A stretch of DNA of 12,938 nucleotides from DRQF01 sp964559135 (GTDB taxonomy: Bacteria > Planctomycetota > GCA-002687715 > DRQF01), in the NCBI GenBank assembly GCA_964559135.1, contig CAZLGG010000109.1, positions 1 to 12,938 of the forward strand, written 5' to 3'. Made by a program: the position numbers and the translations under genes. The notes under the pieces were generated by a model that saw only the letters and a program-made list of their open reading frames with translations, ran no database searches and had not been told where the DNA came from. Below, one piece after another: positions 6,586 through 12,910 of this stretch (its first letter is position 1; each line of letters opens with the position of its first letter).

Positions 6586-7865
6586 ATCCGGTCTCGTCTC
6601 TGGTCACATTCATTCACGATTCGCCGTCGCCCTACCACGCGGTGGCCGCGACGGCGGATCGTCTGCGAGAGTCCGGTTTTCAGCCTCTGGACGAAAGCCG
6701 CTCCTGGGATTTGAATCCCGGGGGGCGGTATTACGTGGAGCGAGGGGAGTCCTCCATCGTGGCCTTCATTCGGGGAACGCAACCGGCCGCCGACGCCGGT
6801 TTCTCCCTGATCGGTGCCCACACCGACAGCCCGAACCTCCGCCTCAAGCCCCGCTGCGACTTCGAGCGAGAGGGGTACGCCCAACTTGGCGTCGAGGTCT
6901 ACGGCGGCGTCCTGCTCGCTTCCTGGGTGGATCGGGATCTGGGACTCTCCGGGCGCCTGATCCTCGATGACGGCCATGGAGGGCGGGAGTCGCGACGGGT
7001 TCTCGTGGACCGGGCCGTGGCTCGCATCCCCGAACTCGCGATCCATCTCGACCGCGACGTCAACGACCGCGGCCTCAAGCTCAACAAGCAACAGCACATG
7101 GCTCCCGTCGTGGGCCTCGAGCTCGAGGGCGGAATCCTCGAGTGGTTGGCCTCGGAAACGGGCCTGGGCGATGCCTCGCGCATCCTGGGATTCGATCTGA
7201 TGCTCCACGTGCTGGAACGTCCCGCTGTCGGAGGGGTGAACGGCGAGTTCCTCTTCGCCCCCCGGCTGGACAACCTCGCGAGCTGTCACGCGGCGCTCGA
7301 AGCTCTGACGGCGGCCGCCGACACCCCCAGCGCGGCGACCCGAGTGATCTCATTCCACGATCACGAGGAGGTGGGCTCGGGGTCGTCCCAGGGCGCCTCC
7401 GGTTCGTTCCTGGGGGACGTCCTCGAGCGTTTGATCGCCCTCGAGGGGGGCGGCGTCCAGGAGTTTCAGACGGCGCGGGCCAACTCGATGCTGCTCTCCG
7501 CGGACATGGCCCACGCTGTTCACCCGAATTACGCGGACCGCCACGACCCGCGGCACATGCCGAGGATCGGGCACGGCCCCGTCGTGAAGATCAACGCCAA
7601 CATGAGGTATGCGACGGACGGTGCGACGGAGGCTGATTTCGTCCGACTCTGCAACGACGTCGATGTTCCGGTGCAGAAGTTCGTGATGAGATCGGATCTC
7701 GCCTGCGGGAGCACGATCGGCCCGCTGATTTCCACCCGATTGGGCGTGCCTTGCGTGGACATCGGCAACCCCATGTTGTCGATGCACTCGTCCCGCGAAA
7801 TGGCGGGAACGCGCGACCACGCGTTGATGATTCGTGTGATGACCCGTTTTTTCGAGAGTAGGTGA
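6576..7865 (+). CDS. apeB: M18-family aspartyl aminopeptidase
   Basis: M18 enzymes are large cytosolic zinc aminopeptidases that remove N-terminal residues, often Asp or Glu, from peptides. Seen: 429 residues, normal for the bacterial family. The five expected metal ligands are in place: His82 in GAHTDSP, Asp232 in PRLDN, Glu265 in HDHEEVGSG with Glu264 beside it as general base, Asp310 in SADMAHAVHPNY, and His404 in SMHSSRE. The ATG at 6576 lies inside the end of gdhA, overlapping it by 10 bp in another frame; GGAG sits about 10 nt before it. The next gene begins at the base after its stop. Releasing acidic residues next to glutamate dehydrogenase makes metabolic sense: peptide-derived glutamate could go straight to GDH (inference). 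Confidence 0.93.
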   Translation: MGVDPVSSLVTFIHDSPSPYHAVAATADRLRESGFQPLDESRSWDLNPGGRYYVERGESSIVAFIRGTQPAADAGFSLIGAHTDSPNLRLKPRCDFEREGYAQLGVEVYGGVLLASWVDRDLGLSGRLILDDGHGGRESRRVLVDRAVARIPELAIHLDRDVNDRGLKLNKQQHMAPVVGLELEGGILEWLASETGLGDASRILGFDLMLHVLERPAVGGVNGEFLFAPRLDNLASCHAALEALTAAADTPSAATRVISFHDHEEVGSGSSQGASGSFLGDVLERLIALEGGGVQEFQTARANSMLLSADMAHAVHPNYADRHDPRHMPRIGHGPVVKINANMRYATDGATEADFVRLCNDVDVPVQKFVMRSDLACGSTIGPLISTRLGVPCVDIGNPMLSMHSSREMAGTRDHALMIRVMTRFFESR

Positions 7866-8438
7866 ATGTACGACGTCGGAGAACTCAAGAAGGGCCTCAT
7901 CGTCGATTTCGAGGGGGCCCCCCATCTCGTCGAAACCGTCAACGCCTCGTCGCCTCAGGCGCGAGGGGCCAGCATGATCTACAAAGTTCGCCTCAGGAAT
8001 CTGAAGACGAAGCAGAAGCTCGATCGCTCCTTCCGAAGCGGTGATTCCTTCGGCGTGCCCGATTTCGAGCGCCGAGGTGTGCAGTTCCTCTACCGGGACC
8101 AGGACACCTACCATTTCATGGATTCGAAGAGCTTCGATCAGTTCTCCTTCGAGAAATCGGACATCGAATGGGAGGCGAAGTTTCTCCGCGAGGAGATGGA
8201 AGGCGTCCTCGCCCTGGTGTACCAGGACGAAGTGATCGGGTTGGAATTGCCGCCGACGGTCGTCCTGGAGATCACCGAGACCTCTCCCGGCGTGCGCGGG
8301 AATTCGGCGACCAAGCGAGAGAAACCCGCGACGTTGGAGACCGGCCACGTCATCCAGGTGCCGGAGTACATGAACTCCGGCGAAAACGTCAGCGTCGACA
8401 CCCGAACGGGGGCCTACTTGGGCCGCGCTTCGCGCTGA
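7866..8438 (+). CDS. efpL: EF-P-like translation factor of the YeiP/EfpL type
   Basis: EF-P proteins bind the ribosome between the P and E sites and relieve stalling at proline-rich motifs. Seen: 190 residues with the three-domain EF-P layout: KOW-like domain I (1-65), OB domains II and III (about 66-190), and the family ending GHVIQVPEYMNSGE. The domain I loop reads SPQARGASMIYK, with Arg33 where classical EF-P carries a modified Lys or Arg. That loop, together with LELPPTV and TSPGVRGNSATKREKPATL, resembles E. coli YeiP/EfpL more than canonical EF-P. A separate canonical efp would therefore be expected elsewhere in the genome. Its ATG follows the M18 stop with no gap, so it is probably translated by coupling in the gdhA operon. 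Confidence 0.88.
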   Translation: MYDVGELKKGLIVDFEGAPHLVETVNASSPQARGASMIYKVRLRNLKTKQKLDRSFRSGDSFGVPDFERRGVQFLYRDQDTYHFMDSKSFDQFSFEKSDIEWEAKFLREEMEGVLALVYQDEVIGLELPPTVVLEITETSPGVRGNSATKREKPATLETGHVIQVPEYMNSGENVSVDTRTGAYLGRASR

Positions 8439-8457
8439 GGCCGTTTGCCTGTATGCT
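8429..8457 (+). promoter_or_regulatory. Weak candidate promoter for the small exported protein
   Basis: TTCGCG (8429-8434), a 17-nt spacer and TATGCT (8452-8457) lie at the end of efpL and in the 50-bp gap after it. They would start a transcript about 25 nt before the ATG at 8489. The -35 is poor, and read-through from the gdhA operon is equally possible. Confidence 0.25.
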
Positions 8458-8488
8458 GTCCACCCACCGAACATTGGGAGAAGAAGAC

Positions 8489-8791
8489 ATGATGAGATCG
8501 GGGATCCAGCGGCTGGCTCTGGCCTTGGTTTTCGCCTTCGTGGCGGGGGGATCGAGCTCCTGTTCTACCGACGACCACGGCGGCCATGACGTGCAAGCCC
8601 GCGATGTGAGCGTCGAGGCCCAACACATCGTCGGCTGGCGTTTCATCTGCCACGACGACCTTCACTATCCCAAGGGGCTGTGGCGCGGGGAGTTCAACCA
8701 CTACATCCTAGGGGCTCGCACCGAGGGCCGGCTCCACCGCAAACGATGGGGTTGCGACTTCGATCAGACGGAGATTCGCCCCGAGTACTGA
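8489..8791 (+). CDS. Small exported protein, possible lipoprotein, with two cysteines and many histidines
   Basis: I do not recognise the family. Seen: 100 residues. A basic N-terminus and hydrophobic core (about 9-19) lead to GGSSSC, with Cys25 as a possible lipid-attachment site. The lipobox is imperfect because Ser, not Leu or Val, is at -3, so a secreted or membrane-anchored form is also possible. A short Asp/His cluster follows (28-34). The conserved-looking body (about 40-100) has Cys54 and Cys89, which could form a disulfide, plus Trp50, Trp65 and Trp87. The first of two adjacent ATGs at 8489 is chosen because GGAG lies about 8 nt upstream; the second, at 8492, is just as possible. It follows efpL by 50 bp and converges on pepA with a 14-bp gap. 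Confidence 0.65.
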   Translation: MMRSGIQRLALALVFAFVAGGSSSCSTDDHGGHDVQARDVSVEAQHIVGWRFICHDDLHYPKGLWRGEFNHYILGARTEGRLHRKRWGCDFDQTEIRPEY

Positions 8792-8805
8792 GTTCTTGCC
8801 TCGGG
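8780..8805. terminator. Weak hairpin between convergent genes
   Basis: CCCGAG (8780-8785) and CTCGGG (8800-8805) form a 6-bp stem with a 14-nt loop across the 14-bp gap between the small exported protein and pepA. Without a T-tract this is only a possible bidirectional terminator. Confidence 0.2.
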
Positions 8806-10290
8806 TCAGGCCTTCAGATCCTTCTTCTTCAGCGCCATCAAGAGTTGGCTCACCAGGGCCACTCCAAAGCCCGTTCCGCGTCCGTCTCGGAACGCCGGGC
8901 CGGCCAGATCGATGTGCAGCCACGGCAGGTCCAAATCGTCGATCTGGGCCCAGACGAACCAGGCGGCGGCGCTGGACTGGGCATCCATGCGATCGCTGAC
9001 CGAGTTCTTCATGTCCGCGATCTTGCTGCGGAACAGCTTCTCGCTGAATTCAGGCACGAACGGCAGCGGATGCACCAAGTCTCCCGCTTCGCGTCCGACA
9101 CGCCACGCCCGGCTCTCGATGCCGTCACGATTCGAGACGATGGCGGCGTGACGTTTGCCCGTGGAGAGGAGCTGGGCCCCCGTCAGCGTCGCCGCGTCCG
9201 CGATGAAATCAGGCTTGTACTTGCGCGCCACGTAACTGACCGCGTCGCCGAGGAGCAGCCTGCCTTCGGCATCCGTGTTGTTGATCTCCACCGTGTGGCC
9301 GGAGTGCATCTTCAAGATGTCGTCCGGCCGGTAGCTGTCCGGGCCGATGGCGTTCTCGGCGATGGGCAAAGCGCAGACCACGCGGTCCTTGACGCCCGTC
9401 GCGGCGAGGACGCGGAAGGCTCCGGCCATGGCCGCGGCGCCCCCCATGTCGCTTTTCATGTTGCACATTCCGGTGGTCGGTTTGAGGCTGAGGCCGCCCG
9501 TGTCGTAGACGATGCCCTTGCCCACGAGCCCCAGGCACGTCTTCGCGCCCGCCGGGTTGTAGTCGAGGATGAGAAGGCGCGGCGGCGTCTTGGCGCACCG
9601 GCCGACCCCGTGGATGCCTCCGAGCTTTTTCTCGAGGAGGTCTTTCCCCTTGATCTCCGTGATGCGAACTTTCAGCCCCTTGACCAACTTGCGGATTTCT
9701 CGGGAAAAGGCGTTGGTGTCGAGTTCGGCGGTGGGCGTGTCCACCATGCGGGCGGCCCAGCGCACGCTTTCCAGCGTCTCCTTGACGACGGAGGAGGCTG
9801 AGAGTCCGGATGTGTCCTCGAGGGACGCGGAGACGCTCACCGAAGGCGCCTTCTTGCCCTTGGTTCCGCTGGTCTGCCGGAAGAGGGGGAGCGCGCGGCC
9901 CACGGCGGCGACGGCGGCCACTTGATGGCTCGGCTCCGCGACTCCCAAGAGGACGGCGGTCTTCGCCTCCAGTTCGCCTGCCGCTTGCCCCATGAATTGG
10001 GCGACGGCTTCCGCCCGCGTGGCTGAGTTGTGGCGCGAGACTTTCTCCGGCAGGACGGCGGCGACCAGACGATGGCACGTCTTCGCGGACGAAAGGGTCG
10101 AAAACGTGGCGCCGCGTTGTCCGGGTTTGGCCTTGGCCGCGGACTTCTCGATGAGCGCCGCTTCGGGGACGTTGGGGAGAATCGCCTTCAACCAACCCTT
10201 CTTGTAGAAGGCCAACGGGGCGATGGCGACGACCAATTCGGCGCCCGCCACGGCGCGTTTCGGGTCCTTGACGAGACGGATCGAACTCAT
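8806..10290 (-). CDS. pepA: M17-family leucyl aminopeptidase (cytosol aminopeptidase)
   Basis: It is a hexameric two-metal cytosolic exopeptidase that removes N-terminal residues such as Leu from peptides. Seen: 494 residues, normal length. An N-terminal macro-like domain (about 1-165) precedes the catalytic domain. All ligands and catalytic residues are present at a constant offset of 12 from E. coli PepA numbering: Lys258, Asp263, Lys270, Asp281, Asp340, Glu342 and Arg344, within VGKGIVYDTGGLSLKP, MKSDMGGAA and NTDAEGRLLLGDA. ATG at 10290 has GGGAG upstream with about 8 nt spacing. E. coli PepA also binds DNA in Xer recombination, but nothing here points to that role. It is a single gene, divergent from the CRISPR adaptation genes and convergent with the small exported protein. 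Confidence 0.95.
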   Translation of the reverse strand: MSSIRLVKDPKRAVAGAELVVAIAPLAFYKKGWLKAILPNVPEAALIEKSAAKAKPGQRGATFSTLSSAKTCHRLVAAVLPEKVSRHNSATRAEAVAQFMGQAAGELEAKTAVLLGVAEPSHQVAAVAAVGRALPLFRQTSGTKGKKAPSVSVSASLEDTSGLSASSVVKETLESVRWAARMVDTPTAELDTNAFSREIRKLVKGLKVRITEIKGKDLLEKKLGGIHGVGRCAKTPPRLLILDYNPAGAKTCLGLVGKGIVYDTGGLSLKPTTGMCNMKSDMGGAAAMAGAFRVLAATGVKDRVVCALPIAENAIGPDSYRPDDILKMHSGHTVEINNTDAEGRLLLGDAVSYVARKYKPDFIADAATLTGAQLLSTGKRHAAIVSNRDGIESRAWRVGREAGDLVHPLPFVPEFSEKLFRSKIADMKNSVSDRMDAQSSAAAWFVWAQIDDLDLPWLHIDLAGPAFRDGRGTGFGVALVSQLLMALKKKDLKA

Positions 10291-10366
10291 TTTTCATTCT
10301 CCCTCGACTTGCGGTTGCTGCGCATCCCATGCGCGGAGGAAGTCTACCCGGGATGAAGGGGCGGAA

Positions 10367-10385
10367 CGAGAAACGGTCGTTCTCG
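10367..10385. repeat. Inverted repeat in the pepA/cas divergent region
   Basis: CGAGAA (10367-10372) and TTCTCG (10380-10385) are perfect 6-bp arms around a 7-nt centre. It could be an operator or a hairpin in the pepA leader. A chance match is plausible at this size. Confidence 0.25.
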
Positions 10386-10435
10386 AGGACTTTTGTCTCG
10401 GAGTCCCCTGCTCGCTCTCATTCGGCGCTTCGTGG

Positions 10436-10488
10436 ATATTATAAATTATGATTTTTTCTTGTATCCGGCGCGCGCCCCGGGAGATAAT
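10436..10488 (+). promoter_or_regulatory. Candidate promoter of cas4-cas1 with an upstream AT-rich tract
   Basis: TTGTAT (10459-10464), an 18-nt spacer and GATAAT (10483-10488) would start transcription near 10495, about 34 nt before the cas4-cas1 ATG. Just upstream (10436-10458) is an almost pure A/T tract, striking in this GC-rich window and placed where an UP element for the RNA polymerase alpha subunit would lie. The -10 is good and the -35 matches only in TTG. AT-rich promoter DNA is also a common target of H-NS-like silencers, but I have no evidence for one here. Confidence 0.4.
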
Positions 10489-10528
10489 CCGGGTCTCATC
10501 CCTCCTCAGCCGGCCGGAGACTCCCCCC

Positions 10529-12208
10529 ATGAAGTCCACCGTCGATTTCATTCCCGTCAGGATGCTGAACGAATTCGTCTATTGCCCTCGGCTCGCCTAC
10601 CTGGAGTGGGTCCAGGGTGATTTCGTCCACAACGTTCATACGTTGGAAGGACGCTTCCGGCATCGCAACGTCGACAAGGAGAGCACGACTCATCCCCGCC
10701 CCGCGGGGCCTTCGGAGGCGGAGACCGCGCCGTCGATTCATGAGAGATCGCTGACCCTCTCATCGCCCACCGAAGGGTTGATCGCTCGCATGGACCTGGT
10801 GGAGATCGCGGGGAAGCAGGCCACCCCGGTGGACTACAAACGGGGCGCGGTTCCGGACAACGATCTCATGGCTTTCGACCCGGAGCGCGTCCAGCTTTGT
10901 GCCCAGGGGTTGATCCTTCGCGACAACGGATACGACTGCGACGAGGGGGTTCTCTACTTCGTGGGTTCGAAGACCCGTGTCCGTGTGCCCTTCGACGACG
11001 ATCTCGTGGCTCTCACGCGGTCGAAGGCACGAGAGCTGGGGGATCTCGCCGAGTCCGGGACGCCGCCGCTCCCCCTCGTCGACAGCCCCAAGTGCCCGAA
11101 GTGTTCGCTCGTGGGGATCTGTCTTCCCGACGAGGTCCACGCCTTGCGTGGCGAATCACCGTCTTCCGAGGTTGAACGTCCGGTGAGAGCGCTGGCCGCG
11201 CCCCGAGATCTGGGCAAACCCCTCTACGTCGTCGAGCAGGGGGCGCGTGTGGGGCGCTCAGGTGATAACCTTGAAGTCAAGAAAGCCCGAGAGGTTTTGG
11301 CGAAGGCTCATATCGCTGAAACGTCCCAGGTGTCGCTCTTTGGCAATGTGCAAATCACGACCCAGGCCATGAGAGAGTTGGCTCAGCAGGGCATTCCTGT
11401 CTGCCATTTCTCCTATGGGGGCTGGTTCACGGCCATCACGACGGGCATGCAGCACAAGAACGTCGAGCTACGCATCCGTCAATTCGCCATGGCCGCGAAT
11501 TCAGAGAAGTCCCTCGATCTCGCACGGGCGTTCACGCGTGGCAAGATTCGCAACAGTCGTACCCTGCTGCGTCGCAACCACGGGGAGCCGTCGCCGGACG
11601 TGCTCCGATCCCTCGCTCAGCTTGCCGACCAGGCGCGCCGCGCGGAATCGTCGGAAACGCTCTTGGGAATCGAAGGGTTGGCGGCCCGAAAGTACTTCTC
11701 CCAGTTTTCGGGAATGCTGAAGGCGGGCGAGGGTGTCCCCTTCGGGTTCGAAGGCCGCAATCGTCGGCCCCCGAGAGATCCGGTCAATGCGCTTCTTTCT
11801 TTCGCATACGGGCTTCTGGCCAAGGAGATGACGATCGCCTGTCTCTCCGCGGGGTTCGATCCCTACCTCGGCTTCTATCACCGTCCGCGGTATGGTCGGC
11901 CGGCTTTGGCCCTCGATCTGGCCGAGGAGTTTCGGCCGATCATCGCGGACTCCACGGTCATCATGGCGTTGAACAATGGAGAGATTCGCTCGACGGATTT
12001 CGTGGTGCGCCAAGGGGCGTGCGCGCTGAAGCCCGCCGGTCGAAAGCGATTCCTGGGGGCGTGGGAGAGGCGTTTGAACACCACGATTCGGCATCCCCGG
12101 TTCAACTATTCCATGTGTTACCGAAAGATCTTTTCCGTGCAGGTCCGCCTTTTGGCGCGGTATCTCGAGGGAGAGCTTCCGGATTATCCAAGTTTCGAGA
12201 CGCGTTGA
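10529..12208 (+). CDS. cas4-cas1: Cas4-Cas1 fusion, CRISPR spacer-acquisition integrase
   Basis: Cas1 integrates new spacers with Cas2; Cas4 trims prespacers and helps set PAM and orientation. Seen: 559 residues. The Cas4 part (about 1-205) has a RecB-like nuclease core with Asp89 and VDYKRG (Asp102, Lys104), and four cysteines for an iron-sulfur cluster: Cys19 in FVYCPR, then Cys189, Cys192 and Cys198. A linker at about 205-230 leads to Cas1 (about 231-559), with metal ligands Glu382 in IEGLAARKYF, His451 in GFYHRPRYGRPAL and Asp463/Glu466 in LDLAEEFRP. Nothing is missing, so it should be active. The frame is open from 10448. ATG at 10529 is chosen for its GGAG 9 nt upstream and the family N-terminus. 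This fusion is typical of subtype I-G (formerly I-U) and also occurs in V-B. Confidence 0.96.
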   Translation: MKSTVDFIPVRMLNEFVYCPRLAYLEWVQGDFVHNVHTLEGRFRHRNVDKESTTHPRPAGPSEAETAPSIHERSLTLSSPTEGLIARMDLVEIAGKQATPVDYKRGAVPDNDLMAFDPERVQLCAQGLILRDNGYDCDEGVLYFVGSKTRVRVPFDDDLVALTRSKARELGDLAESGTPPLPLVDSPKCPKCSLVGICLPDEVHALRGESPSSEVERPVRALAAPRDLGKPLYVVEQGARVGRSGDNLEVKKAREVLAKAHIAETSQVSLFGNVQITTQAMRELAQQGIPVCHFSYGGWFTAITTGMQHKNVELRIRQFAMAANSEKSLDLARAFTRGKIRNSRTLLRRNHGEPSPDVLRSLAQLADQARRAESSETLLGIEGLAARKYFSQFSGMLKAGEGVPFGFEGRNRRPPRDPVNALLSFAYGLLAKEMTIACLSAGFDPYLGFYHRPRYGRPALALDLAEEFRPIIADSTVIMALNNGEIRSTDFVVRQGACALKPAGRKRFLGAWERRLNTTIRHPRFNYSMCYRKIFSVQVRLLARYLEGELPDYPSFETR

Positions 12209-12219
12209 GACGGATTGCC

Positions 12220-12519
12220 ATGGCGGCCAAGAACAACTATCTCGTCTGCTACGACATCGCGGACGCCAAACGGCTCCGTCAGGTCTTCAAGGCCATGCAC
12301 GGCTTCGGTATGCCTCTTCAGTATTCGGTGTTCCACTGTGCCTTGTCGCCGTCGCGACGGGTGCTTCTTTTGGAGAAACTCGTGGGATTGATTCATGAAT
12401 CCGAGGATCGCATCATGATTGTCGACCTCGGTCCCTCGGAGGGGCGCGGTCAATCCTGTATCGAGTTCCTGGGATCTCCTCTCACCCTGCCACGAGACGA
12501 GGATGCACTGATCGTATGA
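12220..12519 (+). CDS. cas2: Cas2, CRISPR adaptation protein
   Basis: Cas2 dimers bridge two Cas1 dimers in the spacer-integration complex. Seen: 99 residues, normal size, ferredoxin-like fold. YLVCYDIADAKRL carries the conserved Asp12 after strand 1, and HGFGMPLQYSVFHC and DRIMIVDLG mark the middle of the fold. ATG at 12220 gives the standard N-terminus, 11 nt after the cas4-cas1 stop. An in-frame TTG at 12205 overlaps that stop (TTGA) and would add five residues; I cannot exclude it. The ribosome binding site is weak, so translation is probably coupled to cas4-cas1. The leader and CRISPR array follow on the same strand. Confidence 0.93.
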   Translation: MAAKNNYLVCYDIADAKRLRQVFKAMHGFGMPLQYSVFHCALSPSRRVLLLEKLVGLIHESEDRIMIVDLGPSEGRGQSCIEFLGSPLTLPRDEDALIV

Positions 12520-12729
12520 CTGCGACCGCCCGTCAATCCCTGGCGACCCAGCCTTGCGAGCGGTGGCGTACCGCCCGGAACCCCGTCACCCCTCGCAATC
12601 ACAATATGTTGCAATCCAATGCCTTGCGCGGACGGGTCTGCCCATCTCTTCCGGAACCTTCCCATTCCGCCCCACCTCTCGCAAACGCCCCCCTTACCAC
12701 CGTCCTCCCAGCAGGTTACCCTCCCCGGA
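12520..12729 (+). promoter_or_regulatory. CRISPR leader
   Basis: This 210-bp non-coding stretch lies between cas2 and the first repeat, on the side expected for a leader given the array orientation. Three parts can be seen: a GC-rich start with a small hairpin (GCGGT/ACCGC, 12560-12574); an AT-rich island (about 12594-12622) with a direct repeat of GCAATC at 12595 and 12611; and a C-rich, purine-poor tract (12657-12729) leading into repeat 1. I could not assign a convincing promoter. An open frame beginning at 12516 crosses it but looks spurious. Confidence 0.7.
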
Positions 12730-12765
12730 CCTTCCGCGGTCTCCGGACCGCGGCCTCATTGAAGC
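12730..12765 (+). repeat. CRISPR repeat 1 (leader-proximal)
   Basis: 36 nt, identical to repeats 2 and 3. The preceding base is A (12729), so the leader-repeat junction where new spacers would be inserted is at 12729/12730. Confidence 0.95.
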
Positions 12766-12802
12766 TCGAATTCCTCCTCCGTCTCCCCCGGCTTTCCCGC
12801 CC

Positions 12803-12838
12803 CCTTCCGCGGTCTCCGGACCGCGGCCTCATTGAAGC
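12803..12838 (+). repeat. CRISPR repeat 2
   Basis: 36 nt, identical to repeat 1. It follows a 37-nt, strongly pyrimidine-rich spacer. Confidence 0.95.
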
Positions 12839-12874
12839 GACCCAAGGACCACCATTCACGAGATCACCTATGAA

Positions 12875-12910
12875 CCTTCCGCGGTCTCCGGACCGCGGCC
12901 TCATTGAAGC
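12875..12910 (+). repeat. CRISPR repeat 3
   Basis: 36 nt, identical to repeats 1 and 2. It follows a 36-nt spacer of ordinary composition. The next 28 nt belong to a third spacer cut by the window end. Confidence 0.95.

Noticed and set aside
12594..12616. IHF-like site in the leader
   Set aside because: AATCA and TTG are present but their spacing is wrong by two bases for the IHF consensus, and the site lies over 100 bp from the first repeat.
12716..12904. Minus-strand frame with repeated RPRSGDRGR peptide
   Set aside because: The peptide repeat is the CRISPR repeat read in reverse, not a repeat protein.
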